From the NCBI GenBank assembly GCA_032988165.1, contig JANTQF010000032.1:124001-188000 (forward strand): a stretch of DNA of 64,000 nucleotides, written 5' to 3'. Each line of letters begins with the position of its first letter. The first letter of the stretch is position 1. Positions 44,070-57,027 of this stretch are shown piece by piece. Origin of the DNA: Emmonsiellopsis sp. PD_33. Taxonomy: Eukaryota; Ascomycota; Eurotiomycetes; Onygenales; Ajellomycetaceae. The position numbers and the translations under genes are program-made. Under the pieces are notes generated by a model. That model was not told where the DNA came from and made no database searches. It worked only from the letters and a program-made list of their open reading frames with translations.

Positions 44070-47000
44070 GGGGGCTAGTACTTCCTCTTTCTATTTGACT
44101 TTTGATCATAAGGAACTCTCATGTCTTGATTCTGATTAGTAGCCTCCCAGGCTGTAACAAGGTCCTTTGAATTTTCTAAATTATCCAATGATTCTCATGT
44201 ATTCTCTAAAGTGAGATATCCTTCCCATTTAATCAAGTACTTTGGTTTATTATTTTATCCCAGTTATTTATCCAAAATATCCTCTACTATATACTCCAAA
44301 TCTCCTTTGATTTTAATATCATTAGGGTGAGGTAGTTCTGATCCTGCTCATTGTTGGTAAGGTTCCAAGAGAGACACATGAAAAATAGGATGTATTTAAC
44401 CAAAAGAATGAGGTAATTAAACTTAATAAGTCTGTCTGCCAATAATTTTGATAATTGGAAATGGACCAAGTCAATGATTGTCTAGCTTTTTGCAAGATCT
44501 AGTTGTTTTAATATTCTTTGCTGATAAAAGGACTTCATCTCTGATATTAAATGACATTAGCTTATATTTTTGATTATAATATGTCACTTACTTGTTGGTG
44601 GTGTGTTGTAGGCTGATTGTCAACCTCTCATATATTTCTATTAATATATTAAGTCTCTTTGTAACATCTGGAACTTCTTGAGGTTTTTAATTGATAGTGG
44701 AGCTTGCCTCCCCCTTAGAGGTGTCATCTACAACATCCTGGGACAAATCTGGATTAAATCCCATAAACACAAAGAAAGGAGATATTTCCATTGAAGCTTG
44801 TTTAGCATTATTATATGCAAATTGTGCCATTGAAAGGTGCTGTGTCCAATTGTCTTGATAATAAGCACAATAAATTTGAAGATAGTGCTCAAGGATTTGA
44901 TTTTAATATTCTGTTTGACTATTAGTTTGAGGATGAAAAGCTGTACTTAAATTTTAATGTATATGAAGATGGTAGCAGAAAGCTGACTAAAAATGACTGA
45001 TAAATAAGGACCTGTAGTCTGTTATTAATGATGATGGAGGACCATATTTATAGATAATAGAATCTATGAAAAGTTCAGCAAGCTTTAGTATTTTAATAGT
45101 CTTCAAACAAGGGATATATTTAGCCATCTTAGTAAAATGGTTCATAATGACTAAGATACTATCATATTTTCAATCTTTGAATTGAGACTTAGGCAGGTCA
45201 ATGATGAAATCTATTGATATCAATTTCTAAAGATGATTAGAAATAGACAGAGCTGATAAGGCACTATATGGGCAGTGTTTTCATGATTTTACTCTTTTGT
45301 AGATATTACATGTGTTAATAATCTCTGAAATGTCCTGATGAATTTTCTTCTAATAATACTTTCTTTAAAGTAGTTCTTTGATCTTTATTATACCAAAGTG
45401 ACCTACATGTAGATCATTGTGATGGATTTGTAGTAACTCTTGTCTTAGAGTTCTACTAGCAGGAATAAAAATAGATTCATTAAATGTTAGGAGGCTATGA
45501 TCTCCTATTAACCATCCTTTCAACTTAGCTGCTAGCTTTGAATCCCCAAGCCTGCTGTTTGAATTCAACCTGGGTTCTTCATAACCTTTCAGCTCTTAAA
45601 TCTGAGATATGCAAAAGGTGTCTCTATCTTATACCTCCTTAATGAATTCTTGAAGCATCTTGGAGAGAAGTTTATAGCCTGTTTTATCTAAAGTAGTGTC
45701 TATTGCAGCTAGATGTGGTATGAGATGTTCTAGACCATCAGTACCAGCTTTATCAAGTATTATTATCCCAATTAGTTTAATATTACTAATTTGACTGTCT
45801 GAAGTAGCCTCTGTGGCTCTGAATTGAGATCTGCAACTAGGTATAACTAAACCCCATGCAGCCAGTTTTTTCTGTAATGTAGGAAGTGCTCCATTAACAT
45901 CTTCCTCCTACAGGACTATTTCATAGTCTGGCCACCATAAAGGTGCATCAGCTGGGTTAAGTCAGCCAGGATAATAATGAATATAAAAATTGTATTTAGA
46001 TAATAACTCAGCTCATCTAGTCTATCTTGCAGACAGTTTCTTGGTGGTAAAGAAATAATGCAAATTCACATGATCTGAAAGAACTTGAATAGGAAAATTG
46101 CTACCCTGCAGGTAGTATTGCCAAGTTTTGAATGATTTAATAATTATAAGGAGTTCTTGATTGTGCATATTATACTATTATTGTGTTGGATTCAATTTTC
46201 TTGAAAAGAAAGCTACTAGAGCCCAGTCTCACCTATAAGTTATAAGCAGATAGGAGTCTTCCCACCTACTAAACTTATTTTAATTTGGGTTTTCCATCAA
46301 CTAGGATAATATTCTATAAATGCCAAATCCAGAGGCATCTATCTCCAGTTGAACAGGTTGATTGGGGTCAAAATGGTTAAGGAGTGTTGCTTCTGTAAAG
46401 GCCTTTTTGATTGCAGCCAATACTGCCCTGACATCTTCAGTGAAATGAAATAGCCCAGGTTTCTTGCCTTTAACACTACCCTTAAGTAACTCAGTTATAG
46501 GAGCTGTTATTTGAGAATAAGTGTATATAAATTTCTGGTAAAAATTTATAAAACCTAGAAAAACTTGCACTTCTTGAAATGTATGCAGTTCAGGCCATTC
46601 CAAGATGATAGCTATGCAAGTTTGATCCATATAAACTCCATTGATACCCACTATAAACCTAAGAAATTCCACTTCCTGGGTGAAGAATATACACTTTGAT
46701 TCCTTAGCAAAAAGACCATATTACCAGAGATGTTCTAAGATCTATTAAATGTGCTTCTTATACTCTTCTTCAGTATCTGAAAAGATAAGGATATCATCAA
46801 GGTAGATGACACATGAGATGTTGAGTAGGCTCTAAAGTGCCTAGTTAATATAAGTTTGAAATGTAACTGGGACATTATAGAGACCTAAGGAGAGAACTAG
46901 ATATTCAAAATTACTATACTTTGTTTGAAAAGTAGTCTTCCATTCATCACCCTCCTTTATCTGAATTTGATAATAGGTGTCTTGCAAATCAAGCTTTGAA

Positions 47001-47900
47001 AAATGCTTTTTCCTGGATAATTGATCCATCATCTTATCAATCAAAGGTAAAGAGGTATGATCTTTGATTGTTACCTTATTTAGATCTCTATAGTTTACAC
47101 ATAGATGTAATTTATCATTCTTTTTAGGCACAAATAGGATGGGAGACCCTGCAGGGCTTTGAGAGGGTTGAATCCAATTCTGTAATTGCATGTCCTCAAG
47201 ATATTTCTGAAGTGTTTCTAGCTCAATTACTGATAGATTATAAAGTGGACTGTATGGTGGTGACTTGCTGTTGTGTAGATTGATTTTGTGAGTAACTTAT
47301 TCAATATTGGCTAGCTTTGAAGCTCCTTCTTTAGAGAAAACATCTTAGAAATCTTGAAAAATCTTGGTGATTTGAGGATCTACTATATCCAGGGAATTGA
47401 TGTTAGAAATTGACCATGCCCAACTGTCTTTAGGATTATTTGCATCTACTAAAATATTGCCAGATATGCAATAGATGCATGATTCATCTTTAACTGATAC
47501 TATAAACTCAGAGGGATTCTCAATAGAAATCTGTATATCAGTGAGTTGGAAATGCCATATTTGAGCAACCTAGTTGACTAATGAGTTATTAGTAAGTGTC
47601 CAAGACATGCTCAAGATGATGTCCTTATGTGCTATATTAATAACTTTAAAAGATAGATTTCCTTCTTATGAAAAATCCTCTGAGTCAGTTATTTGATAGG
47701 TTGTATTAATAAGGCCATAGTGATAGGAATAAGTTCTATTAGCAAACTATACTATGCTATGAGTAGTAGATTTTGACACTTTTCAATCATATAACTCTGT
47801 AAAATTGACTGAAATACAGTCTACTTCTGAACTGGGGTTAAATAGGCACCTAATTAGAAGTGTCCTGATAGAAGTATCAAGTTGAATGGTTATATGTAAC
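44070..47900 (-). pseudogene. pol: Chromovirus 1 pol: PR-RT-RNase H-integrase-chromodomain
   Basis: Reading right to left: protease-like stretch (about 47900-47400). Reverse transcriptase has S-P-A-G-S-P-I-L-F-V-P-K-K (47191-46841 frame), L-H-L-C-V-N-Y-R-D-L-N-K and Y-L-D-D at 46793-46804. RNase H (about 46340-45950) begins with L-E-I-D-A-S-G-F-G-I. Integrase has a zinc-binding H-H...H-V-G-H-F-G (about 45385-45430) and catalytic segments S-I-D-F-I-I-D-L-P (about 45200), L-I-T-D (about 45015) and F-H-P-Q-T-N-S-Q-T-E (about 44935). The chromodomain has Y-I-V-E-D-I-L-D-K and Y-L-I-K-W-E-G-Y (about 44200-44270). Open frames of 116, 123 and 67 residues remain. Stops (about 30) and lost Arg/Trp codons inactivate it, although the D-D and D,D,E residues are visible. 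Confidence 0.85.
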
Positions 47901-47999
47901 TGATGATCTTTTAACTTTCTTAAAGGTTCTAAGAGATTAGGTTAGTTAAGAGGGTCTATGATTTCCATTCTGGATGAGGGGCCTGAGTGTAGTTATTTC

Positions 48000-48970
48000 T
48001 GGGGGTTATCTAGTGTATTAATTGCTGAGACCTTAATAACATCCTTAGGATTCTTTTTCTTAGATTGACAATCAGAAGTATAGTGGCCTGGCTTGCCACA
48101 GTTATAGTAAAGGTTCTTGTCCTTGTGTTTATCCTATTCTTATTGAGAAAGGGGATTCTTTGGAGCAGATTGATTCTACTTCTTGGGGCTGCTTTATTGA
48201 TGTTTGTGGCCTTCTTATTGAAGATTAGTATTCTGATTCTTATTAGAATTAGGCTGCTTACTAGCAGGTTGTTTAGGGGTTCTAGTCTTTTTAAGTTGGG
48301 TTTGAAGATGAGAAGTGAGATTAACTAGTTGAGTCTGATCTGTAGGAATCTCTTGGTAGTTATTAATTATATTCTGAATAGAAGGGTGTAACTTAGTATA
48401 GAAAAGCTGTGTTTGTAAGGTTTTGAGGTTAAGTTCAAGCTCATTCCAGTATTCATTAAAGGTGGCTTCAAAAGCATGAACAGTTTGACTCTCTTGTTGG
48501 GTAAGGCTATAAAACTGAGTAGCAGCTGTATAGCCTTAGTTTTGGTAGTCTTCAATTTGATTCATGAGCAATTCTTTGAACTGTTTCCAAGTGTACATAG
48601 TACCTGTATTGTGAAGTTCATTTTTTTTGATACTCCAAGTAGTCTTAATAGTGCCATGTAGGTGAATAGCAGCATATAGGATATGAGGCCTATCTTATTT
48701 GAAATGGTCAGAAGCAAGTTTATATTTTTATTCAAGAAAATGGGTAAAGATTTGATATTCTACAATATTATTTCTGTAATAAGACTTAGGATCTCTGGTC
48801 TTAATTCTATGAGATCTAGTTAAGAATAGACCTCCTTGGTTCTAATTTGGTGGTGTGTTGGCTGGAGGAGTTTGATGATCCCCTGATGAGGTAGACATAT
48901 TATTAGGAGGGATATTAGATCTAGCATGGGTATTCATAACCTATTAGTTTAAAGAGTTTGACATATTGAT
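48000..48970 (-). pseudogene. gag: Chromovirus 1 gag with zinc knuckle
   Basis: Reading right to left from ATG near 48964 (M-S-N-S-L-N): a Pro/Ser-rich N-terminus (T-P-P-A-N-T-P-P-N), then a helical capsid-like part (T-W-K-Q-F-K-E-L-L, N-E-Y-W-N-E-L-E-L), a Lys/Gln/Asn-rich basic linker, and a C-terminal CCHC knuckle N-C-G-K-P-G-H-Y-T-S-D-C at about 48070-48110 whose first Cys reads Tyr. The knuckle binds RNA in this family. Plus-strand frames at 48065-48328 and 48476-48661 are shadows of this gene. Confidence 0.75.
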
Positions 48971-49324
48971 GAATGCTGATCTGAGGTAGACTGAAGAGTA
49001 ATTTGAATTGTAAGCATACTCTAATATCTAAGTGATGATACTATTATATTAAGAATAGAGATAATGCTGTATTAGTTGATGCTTGAAAAGAATGAAAAGC
49101 TAATGAGTAGGTTAGATTATTCAGAGCTTAGAGAGATAGAGTTTGTCAATAAGAGCTTTACTAGACTAGAGGAGGTAGATATCTTGATATCATGAAGGGG
49201 GGAATATGTAGGTGAATAGGTGAGAGGATTTTCAAATATTAGATAGATTGATAAATGAATTACTGATTTCCAGCAAGTTTGAGAGATCAGTGACTATCTA
49301 TATAGAGCTCCCTAGAGCTGATGG
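48971..49324. other. Leader of chromovirus 1
   Basis: Between the gag start and the 5' LTR. The primer-binding site could not be recognised. I see no coding signal. Confidence 0.4.
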
Positions 49325-49470
49325 ATCTATCTATGATGCTGTGCTCTAATCAGGCCTGAGTAGAACTCTATGATAAGATATATAATGATATATATGATGA
49401 AGTTTGATGAGGCAGTTGCAGGATGTCTGGCCAGCAGAATAATATATTGCCAGTGTGAGAGTATGACATT
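49325..49470 (-). repeat. 5' LTR of chromovirus 1 (right, inner end uncertain)
   Basis: Pairs with 42085-42234, with differences mainly transitions. On minus it starts TGTCATACTCTCACACTGGC, keeping the TGT that the left copy shows as TAT. It ends directly against sequence homologous to 34828. Confidence 0.65.
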
Positions 49471-50590
49471 TATAAAGGTATCATTACTCTGAGGAAGGAA
49501 TATTTCAATTACTGTTAAAGGCTTGATATTTAGTCAACTAATATATAGAAATGATCTATTTGATGCAGATTGAATATATAAGAAAATAGACTATAATTAT
49601 GTAAATTCCTATAAGATTTCTCCACTCAAAGTGTCAACAACTTTAATATGTAGGGGTGTGAGGGGATCACATGTAATAGAAGTAGCTTTAGAGGTATTAG
49701 AATATATTAGGCATTTAAATCTATTAGAAAGGATGACTTTAATAGCATTGCAGTGGTATTAACCACTAAGATGACTGGCCTGTTTTAGAGTTATAAGTAT
49801 AATGTAGATGTGCTGGCCAGAATTGATGTTATAAGTATCAAGCTCAGAAGGGTCTATGAATAATAGGTATAGCTTATTCTATTCTATTAAATAAGGAACT
49901 TTTGATGTCACCCATGACAATTACTTTGCTTCAGAGAGGGATCAGATGATAATAAGATTACTAGAATTCAAATTAGTAATAATATATAAGTATAGCTAGA
50001 TAAAAGAAAATATTAAATAGAGTATACTTGAGGGTGGATCTGAACCTATTAAAAACACACATTATATCAGAAGAGTTGATAAGGAGACAGCAAGATGAAT
50101 CAGAAGGACAAGAGACTTGAAGAAGTATTAAATCACTGATTATCTTATTAGTGAGAATTTGCCAGTATATATTTAAAGGATCATAATTGATAGGGAGAGG
50201 ATGGACATTGTTATCAGTCCTGACAATGTATTAGCCTGCAGTGGTAAAGAAGCTAAATAAGCTAATGAAAGTGATTTTAGTTGGTCTGCTAATAATACAT
50301 TTATATAATATGTAAGCTCAGTATTTTATATTTTTAGTAAGTACATATAGAGAGTTGGGGAAAATAACATACTAAAATTATAAAATTATTTAGCTCAAAG
50401 ATCAGTATCACAAGGGGGAAGTTAGGTTTGAAAGTCTGGCAAGTGATAATGCAAGCTAAAAAGAAGAATGTATGATTTAATGTATTTATTTCATTTATAG
50501 CTGATCAGTCACAATTTGTAGAGTTTAAAGGTAGGAAAATATTACAGAATGAGTAGAAGGCATTCAGAAGGCATATATTGTAGTAGATTG
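49469..50590 (-). pseudogene. F-box family unit 13, second copy
   Basis: Aligns with 34828-35940 throughout. It is slightly more AT-rich (for example TTAGGCATTTAAATC for TCAGGCATTCAAATT). No frame of useful length is left. It begins only at the C-terminal block, because the part left of 34828 is missing here. Confidence 0.55.
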
Positions 50591-51712
50591 TAAGAATTAT
50601 ATATAAATTGAGCTGATGCTAGAGTTTGATGGTTGCTGATAATAAGAGACATTGAAAATCCTGAAGTTATAATAGTAAAATAAGCTATTAATCTCTAATT
50701 TAATGAAAATTAGATGTTAATGGTGATGAAATCATGTAGCTCAACATAAAGAAATATATACTACTAGAGGTGAGCTGTGAGGCTCTCTTACTAATATGTC
50801 AACTAACAGGAAGTTAATGCATGTAAATAGGATTGATTCCCTAGATATTATTAAAGAGAGATAAAGATGAAAGGGTGTTGTCATTAAGAGAGGAGATTGC
50901 AGGGTGAAGTGATAGAGTATATCAGAAAATAATAAAAGAGGAGTCTCCTATCTTTGAAAAGCTATGCATCAGATAAAGAAGGTAGATAGTAGCAGTAAAC
51001 CCTACTTGGCAAGTAAAAAAATAATAGTAGCCTGACAATCTTGATTGCCACTAAGATCAGATTATAGAGAAGAGTGAAGTAGAAGTTGTGGTAATGATAA
51101 TTAAGCTAAATGCTAAAAGTAAAGGTCTAATAGGCTAATAAGAGTGTATATCTAATTGATTGCTAAGTAAACTAGTCAGAGAAGAAAGATGGTAGTAGGA
51201 GGAATAATTAAAAGAGGAAAAAATGAAGATATAGCTAGTTTATATGTAATGCATGTGGTGGTGAGTTAACATAATAGATGCAAGAGAGAAGATATAGTCT
51301 CTAGAAAAGAAAATAAGGTTGAAAAGAAAGAGAGGATAGAATGGAGAGATAACAGATAAGGTAATAATATTAAGAGAAAAATAGATAATAAATGGTATGA
51401 ATGAGAAGAGAATAGAATGAAGATAAGAGTAAATTATTTGATGATATTATAAAGTAATGAAAAAAGTGAGGTTGTAAGGCACTATTATACTGAAAGACAT
51501 AATAAGTAGATGGTCTAATATGAAGGTTTGAAGAAATAAGGAAAGTACAGTAGGTAGTTTACTATAAAAGCTAATAAAAGGTAGATAATGAGATGAAAGA
51601 AAATTGTAAGGAAACAACTAAGATATCTTATTTCTATATAGACTTAAATGATGTGAAATAGGCATAACAGCAGCTTCATAAGAAAGTAAGACTATTATTA
51701 GAGGTAAGAGAG
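50591..51712. other. Spacer and first minisatellite unit, copy 2
   Basis: Homologous to 35941-37072. No gene is seen. The last bases GAGAG (51708-51712) are the left target duplication of chromovirus 2. Confidence 0.5.
51708..51712. repeat. Target-site duplication, left
   Basis: GAGAG. The same five bases follow the 3' LTR at 57282-57286, and the empty site GAGAG occurs once in the paralogous block at 37068-37072. Confidence 0.85.
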
Positions 51713-51966
51713 TATGAAGGGCTACACCCTTATACTTTATATCTATAGCTTGCCTGAACTTCACCTGATCTCTAACTGCCCAATTAGATGCCTCTGACTG
51801 GGCCTTTATATGAACATTTATCTGCTCTGACCTCATATAATTCCCTTCTATTTATATTGCATGATCTTATGATTTCTTTTCCTTTTTCCTTCCTTTCTCT
51901 AGTGATTACAATCTTGATTCTAGCATATAGCTTGCATGATCTACTTATCAGAGCATGCCCATTACA
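51713..51966 (+). repeat. 5' LTR of chromovirus 2 (254 bp)
   Basis: Starts TATGAAGGGC and ends CATTACA. It matches 57028-57281 over its full 254 bases with mostly transition differences. The original end was probably TGTGAAG, altered by G-to-A. Internal shared words are TTCTTTTCCTTTTTCCTTCC and GATTCTAGCATATAGC. Confidence 0.9.
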
Positions 51967-52263
51967 TTTTGTAATTACTCACTTAATCTCTTCTTAGAGA
52001 TCCTCATTATATTTACCCTCTAAATGTGATTCATATATATAGTAGATTCTTTCAAATGTAACCTATATATATAATAAACTCTTCTAAAATCTGAAATACA
52101 ACTCATTCAGCTCAGCTCTGCCAGATAATGTGTCAGTAAAAGGCCTTAAAGCTCTAATAGTTCATATTAATATCTCATGAGATTTTCCTCTGAACTTTCT
52201 GAATTATCTGAACTTTCTAAATCCTTCAAACTCTCTAAATCTAAATAATCTTTTAAATCTATT
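51967..52263 (+). other. Leader of chromovirus 2
   Basis: Follows the 5' LTR. The primer-binding site is not recognisable after mutation. Pyrimidine-rich words such as TCTGAATTATCTGAAC recur near 52195-52250. No coding before ATG 52264. Confidence 0.45.
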
Positions 52264-53316
52264 ATGAACATAGACCCTCTGTGTGAAGACAGCACTCCTT
52301 CTCAGGACTCTGATGCTAAATTTCAAAACTTCATCTAATAGCTTACAAATAAGATCAACCTCATTACTGAATAAAATCATATACCTGTACTAACTTCAGC
52401 TCCTATTCTGACTTCTGCTCATCTAACTACTCCTTTTGAGGACTTCCTGAGACACCTGAAAGAAAGACTCACTATCCTTAAGAAATTCATGGGTAAATAA
52501 GTCTCTGAATACCCTGTCTGGTGCCTCAGTGTGGAGGCTAAAATTACTTTAAACAGCCTTGCAATTGGATCTCCTGCTGACCAGGCCTGATATATCTATA
52601 TCTAACTTTCTAGCACTGCTATCACCTAATTTCACCCTTAAATGAAGGTTAATGCCAAATTCATTTCTATAACCTCTGATGTCATTCTTAACTAGCTTAA
52701 CATTCTTTTCTCTAACCCTTTAGTGGCCCAGAAGGCTCTAACCTGACTGCACAGTATTTATCAGAAAATTAATCTACTCTCTATCTTTCTCCTGAGATTC
52801 AATTAGAAGATCCTGGAAGCTGATGGCCAGCTATAGAATGATACTGTTAAGAAGGCCTTACTCAAAAAGGCTATTAAGTTCAAACTTCTGTAGTAGACTG
52901 TTGCCTCTATTAAACCCTCTACATACTTTAAATATTATATGAAGCTTCACAGTATAGAGAACAACCTGTCTGAGATTAAGATCATTCAGAATCAAATCTA
53001 TGATAATGCTCTTATCATCTCTGAGGAGGCCTTCCTCAAGATCTCTCTACTGAAGAATCTAAATATTATAGACTGGACCTCTACAGGATCTACTCATACA
53101 AACACATTTTATATCTCAAATATGACTACTGCTACTGTTGTTGACTGCTGCACCCAAGATGTCTGCATTAACTGTAACAAATCTGAGTATAGAGCTGCTG
53201 ACTGCCATGAAACCCATGTTCCTCTAAAACTGCCTGTACAGTTCATAAATGTACAAATTAAGTCTGAAGAGGAAGAAGACTTTAAAGACATCAAGTCAGA
53301 CTTGGGAAAAGACTAG
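52264..53316 (+). pseudogene. gag: Chromovirus 2 gag with zinc knuckle
   Basis: The reading from ATG 52264 starts M-N-I-D-P-L-C-E-D-S. A helical middle follows (E-D-F-L, R/K-rich H-L-K-E-R-L), then an uninterrupted 125-residue end (52939-53316). That end contains V-C-I-N-C-N-K-S-E-Y-R-A-A-D-C, a CCHC knuckle whose His has become Tyr, fitting CAY-to-TAY. A run E-E-E-E-D-F-K-D-I-K-S-D closes the frame. About ten stops lie in the first two thirds. The minus-strand frame 53109-53294 is a shadow. Confidence 0.75.
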
Positions 53317-56300
53317 CTTCCACATGAAATCACAAGTAGAAGCTCCTAAAGTTAGATAGAAAGACCTTTAAGAAGAAAATGATTATTCTAGTAATTTTTG
53401 TACCTACTATAGTTAATTGTTCTTTTAATATGAATGCTATAATGAACAGTGATTACTATTACTATTCAATAATTCACCCTTACATGATTAACTATCATAA
53501 CCTTCTGTGTATCCTAATTAACCCCTGAAAGATTGAAGGTATTAATGGTGATACAGGCAGCTTTGTATGAAACATAGTGAAGCTTGATGTTGATGTTGGC
53601 AGATTTCTCTAAGAAAATGCCTATATATATGAGATTGAGAATCTCTCATACAATTTCATGCTAAATCTATTATAGCTATCTGAACATCAAGCTCTCATTA
53701 ATACTTGCAACTGATGTGTTATATTCCCTGAAGGCATCTACATCTCTGAAAAAGATGTTCATAAGACTACTAATCTTCATTAAATCTCTACTAATATCTA
53801 TAACCTCCTCTGAAGCTACAATTAGAAATTTAAGTTCTGACCTCCTATTAAAATCTTCACTACCAGCATGGCTAATATAGAGAAGGCCCTCTCACAACTC
53901 TCTAAGAAGCTGAAGACTGACCCTGTAACAGTCCTCTCTCTATAATATCATAAATTTCTTGATGTTTTTGATTATAAGGCTGCTGAGAAGCTCCTATCAT
54001 TTCATGGTGTACATAATTATCACATTGAATTTAAGAAGATAGATGGTAAAGATCCTCAGCTGCTTTGAGAATTACTATACAATATGTTGCATGATGAACT
54101 ACTTATACTCTGCAAGATCCTTAATAACCTTTTGGATAAAGGTTTCATCTGAGTTAGCAATTCACCTGCAGGTGCACCCATGCTCTTTACAAAAAAGCCA
54201 GGTAGAGGCCTCTGATTCTGTGTTGACTATTAGGGTCTCAACTGTCTCACTCAAAAAAATTATTATCTACTACTATTAATCAATGAGACTCTTGAATGGA
54301 TCAGCCAAGCCAAGTGATTCATAAAGCTGGATGTCATTTCTGTGTTTTATAAGATCTAAATCACAGAAAGAGATAAATGACTAACTGCCTTTTACATGAG
54401 ATATAATCTATTTGAATGGATAGTTACCCTCTTTGGCCTCATAAATGCTCTGAGCACCTTCCAGAAATACATCAACTGAGCCTTATAAGACTATTTAGAT
54501 GAATTCACTTCTATCTACCTTAATGACATCTTTATCTTTACTGATGGATTCTACAAGTAACATTAAGAGTATGTCTGAAAAGTTCTCATCTACCTCCACA
54601 AATATGATCTCCCAATTAATATTAATAAATCTACCTTTAAAGTTCAAGAGACAACCTATCTTGACTTCATCATAGAGGCAGGGAAGGGAGTCCATATAAA
54701 CCCTAAGAAGATTACTACTATCCTCAAATGGGAGGCCTCTATAATCATAAAGAGTGTATGAGACTTCCTAGAATTTATGAATTTTTACTAATACTTCATT
54801 CAAAATTTTTCTGACATCATCTGATTACTGACTGATCTCATATATAAAGATCAGCAGTTTCAGTAATCTAAGGAAGCAGACAAGGCATTTATGCACCTTA
54901 AGTAGATGTTTGTCTCTACCTTGATGCTCATCACATTTAACCCTAACTATTTGATGATGGTTGAAACAGACTCTTCTGATTACATCACAGATAGTACTCT
55001 TATATAATGAGATAATAAAGATGTTCTATAACCCTGTACATTCATATTCAAGAAGCTCAGCCCTGCTGAAGCCAACTATGAGATTTATGACAAGAAACTC
55101 CTTATCATTATCTGATGTCTAGAGGAATGAGACTCTGAACTCCACAGTGTGAAAGACTTTAAAATCATTATAAATCATAAGAACCTCTGATATTTCATGA
55201 TGACTTATAAACTCTCTGAATACTAGATGTATTAGGCTAAATTTCTCAGCTACTTTCATTTTATGATTCATTACTGCTCTAGCACAGAGAACTTCATGGC
55301 TGATATTCTCTTCTAATATAAATAGAATATACCTTCTGAAGACTCTAATGCCTGCTGAGCAAACTATGAATAGAGACTATTAGACCTGCAGATTCTCAAA
55401 GAATTTGAAGTAATATCACATGAAGTAATATGTGCCTTGCCTGTTGCCCTGCTAATTATAACTACCTTATTTCTGCTCTAGGGACTCTGGGACACTGCTG
55501 CTGCCTCTGATAAATACCTTCAAATAATAACCTAGGTTATTCAAGATAAAGCTCACTATTTTCTACCTGAACTTCAAGCCTGTATTGATATTACTAAATG
55601 CTCTGTAGATCCTAACTCCTGACTATACTTCTAGAGGAGGTAGTGGGTTCTTGATTCAGAACTGTTATGTATCTAAATCATACAAGAAACTCATAATTTT
55701 CTGATGATCAGTCATCCAGACTGCAAAGTGCTCTACTAAATTTTATCCTGAGATTTCTACTAGCCCAATATATCTCAGAGCATCTGATAGTTCACTCAGA
55801 ACTGCAATGTCTGCTGATCTATCATCATCTAACAGAATTACTATTAAGATTTGCTTAAATCTCTTCTGATTTCTGAATGTGTCTGGTGCAATATTACCAT
55901 TAATTTTACAGTAGACCTCCCTATAAGTAATAGCTATAAGAATATTCTTATCATTATTAACTACCTCAGTAAAGATGTTATCTTTAAATCCTGTATGAAG
56001 ATGGACATACCTATAGTAGCTAAAGCCTTCCTTTAAAGTTCATTTTATTATCAGTATGATCTACCCTATACAATTATCTTAAACTGTAGAACCCAGTTTG
56101 TTGGAGCTGTCTGAATCTGAATCTGCTAGCTCCTCAAAATCTTCTGACACCTCTTGACTGCCTATTACCCTGAAACTAATGATAGCACTGAATGTATGAT
56201 TCAGACAACTAAAAACTACCTCTAAAAGTTCTATTTATACATTCAGGATGACTAGAATGAACTCCTCCCACACACTGGATTTATAATTAATAGCTGTGAT

Positions 56301-57010
56301 GCTATCAACACTGATATCAGCCTGTTTTTCCTCTCATATAGTTACAATCTTAAAGTCTTTAATCTTACTGAATTGTCTGAACCTTCCACTTCATCCTGCA
56401 GTCTGATCCAAATTATAAACATTATTGTCTCAAAACTTCAGCAAGCCTGTGAGTGGGCTGAATCCTTCATGGCCAGTACCCAGCAGAACTAATAGAACTA
56501 TGTGAATACCTACTGAAATTCTACTAAATGCTATGAGATAGATGATAAGATCTAACTAGACTTCTGAAACATCATGATTAATTGCTTATCTTGCACACTT
56601 AACTATTAATATGCCAAGTACACTATTATTGAAGTCCTGAGAAGTCATAATTACTGCCTTGACATGCTACCTGAGATTCACAATATATTTCACATGAACC
56701 TGCTCTGCAAGGCCTCTACTAACCTATTCTTCTCACAAGAGATCACTGACTGGCATCTGCCTGGCATCATTGGGGAAGATAATGAGGTAGAATATGAGAT
56801 TAAAGCCATTCTCAACTATTATCATTGTGGATGAGAATTCCAGTACCTAATAAAGTGACTTGAATATGAGGCCTCTTTATGGGAATCAACCTCTACCCTG
56901 CAGGACACTGCCATACTCACCCATTATGAAGAACTGCATCTACCTGATGAGACTCTACCTGTACTGTATCACACCTGATTCTCTAAACCCTCCCACCTAC
57001 CCTCTGAAAC
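53317..57010 (+). pseudogene. pol: Chromovirus 2 pol: PR-RT-RNase H-integrase-chromodomain
   Basis: The protease region (about 53540-53760) has K-I-E-G-I-N-G-D-T-G-S-F-V and a later L-S-E-H-Q-A-L-I segment. Reverse transcriptase has S-N-S-P-A-G-A-P-M-L-F (54150), F-C-V-D-Y (54215) and Y-L-N-D at 54516-54527, where the family has Y-L-D-D. RNase H (about 55060-55330) includes Y-E-I-Y-D-K-K-L-L at about 55077. Integrase has T-V-D-L-P-I-S-N-S (about 55905), T-Q-F-V-G-A (about 56095) and P-E-T-N-D-S-T-E (about 56170). The chromodomain has A-I-L-N-Y-Y-H-C-G and F-Q-Y-L-I-K (about 56800-56870). Stops (about 50) and at least one lost catalytic Asp make it dead. It is more damaged than element 1. Confidence 0.85.
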
Positions 57011-57027
57011 TGAGTAGAGGAGGATAA
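57011..57027 (+). other. Polypurine tract of chromovirus 2
   Basis: TGAGTAGAGGAGGATAA directly before the 3' LTR, the usual plus-strand primer site for reverse transcription. Confidence 0.75.

Larger units (their letters stand above)
42085..49470 (-). mobile_element. Ty3/gypsy chromovirus 1, about 7.4 kb
   Basis: LTR-like direct repeats bound a minus-strand gag (48965-48000), pol (47900-44070) with chromodomain, and a polypurine tract beside the left LTR. Stops are fewer than in neighbouring genes, and several catalytic residues are intact. Unusually, 1.8 kb lies between the pol end and the 3' LTR and contains an antisense intron-bearing pseudogene. The right end abuts the second segmental copy exactly where its homology to 34828 begins. 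No target duplication was recognised on the left. Confidence 0.75.

Noticed and set aside
48065..48328. 87-residue hydrophobic plus-strand frame resembling a membrane protein
   Set aside because: It is the reverse complement of the Lys/Gln/Asn-rich gag linker and zinc knuckle of chromovirus 1.
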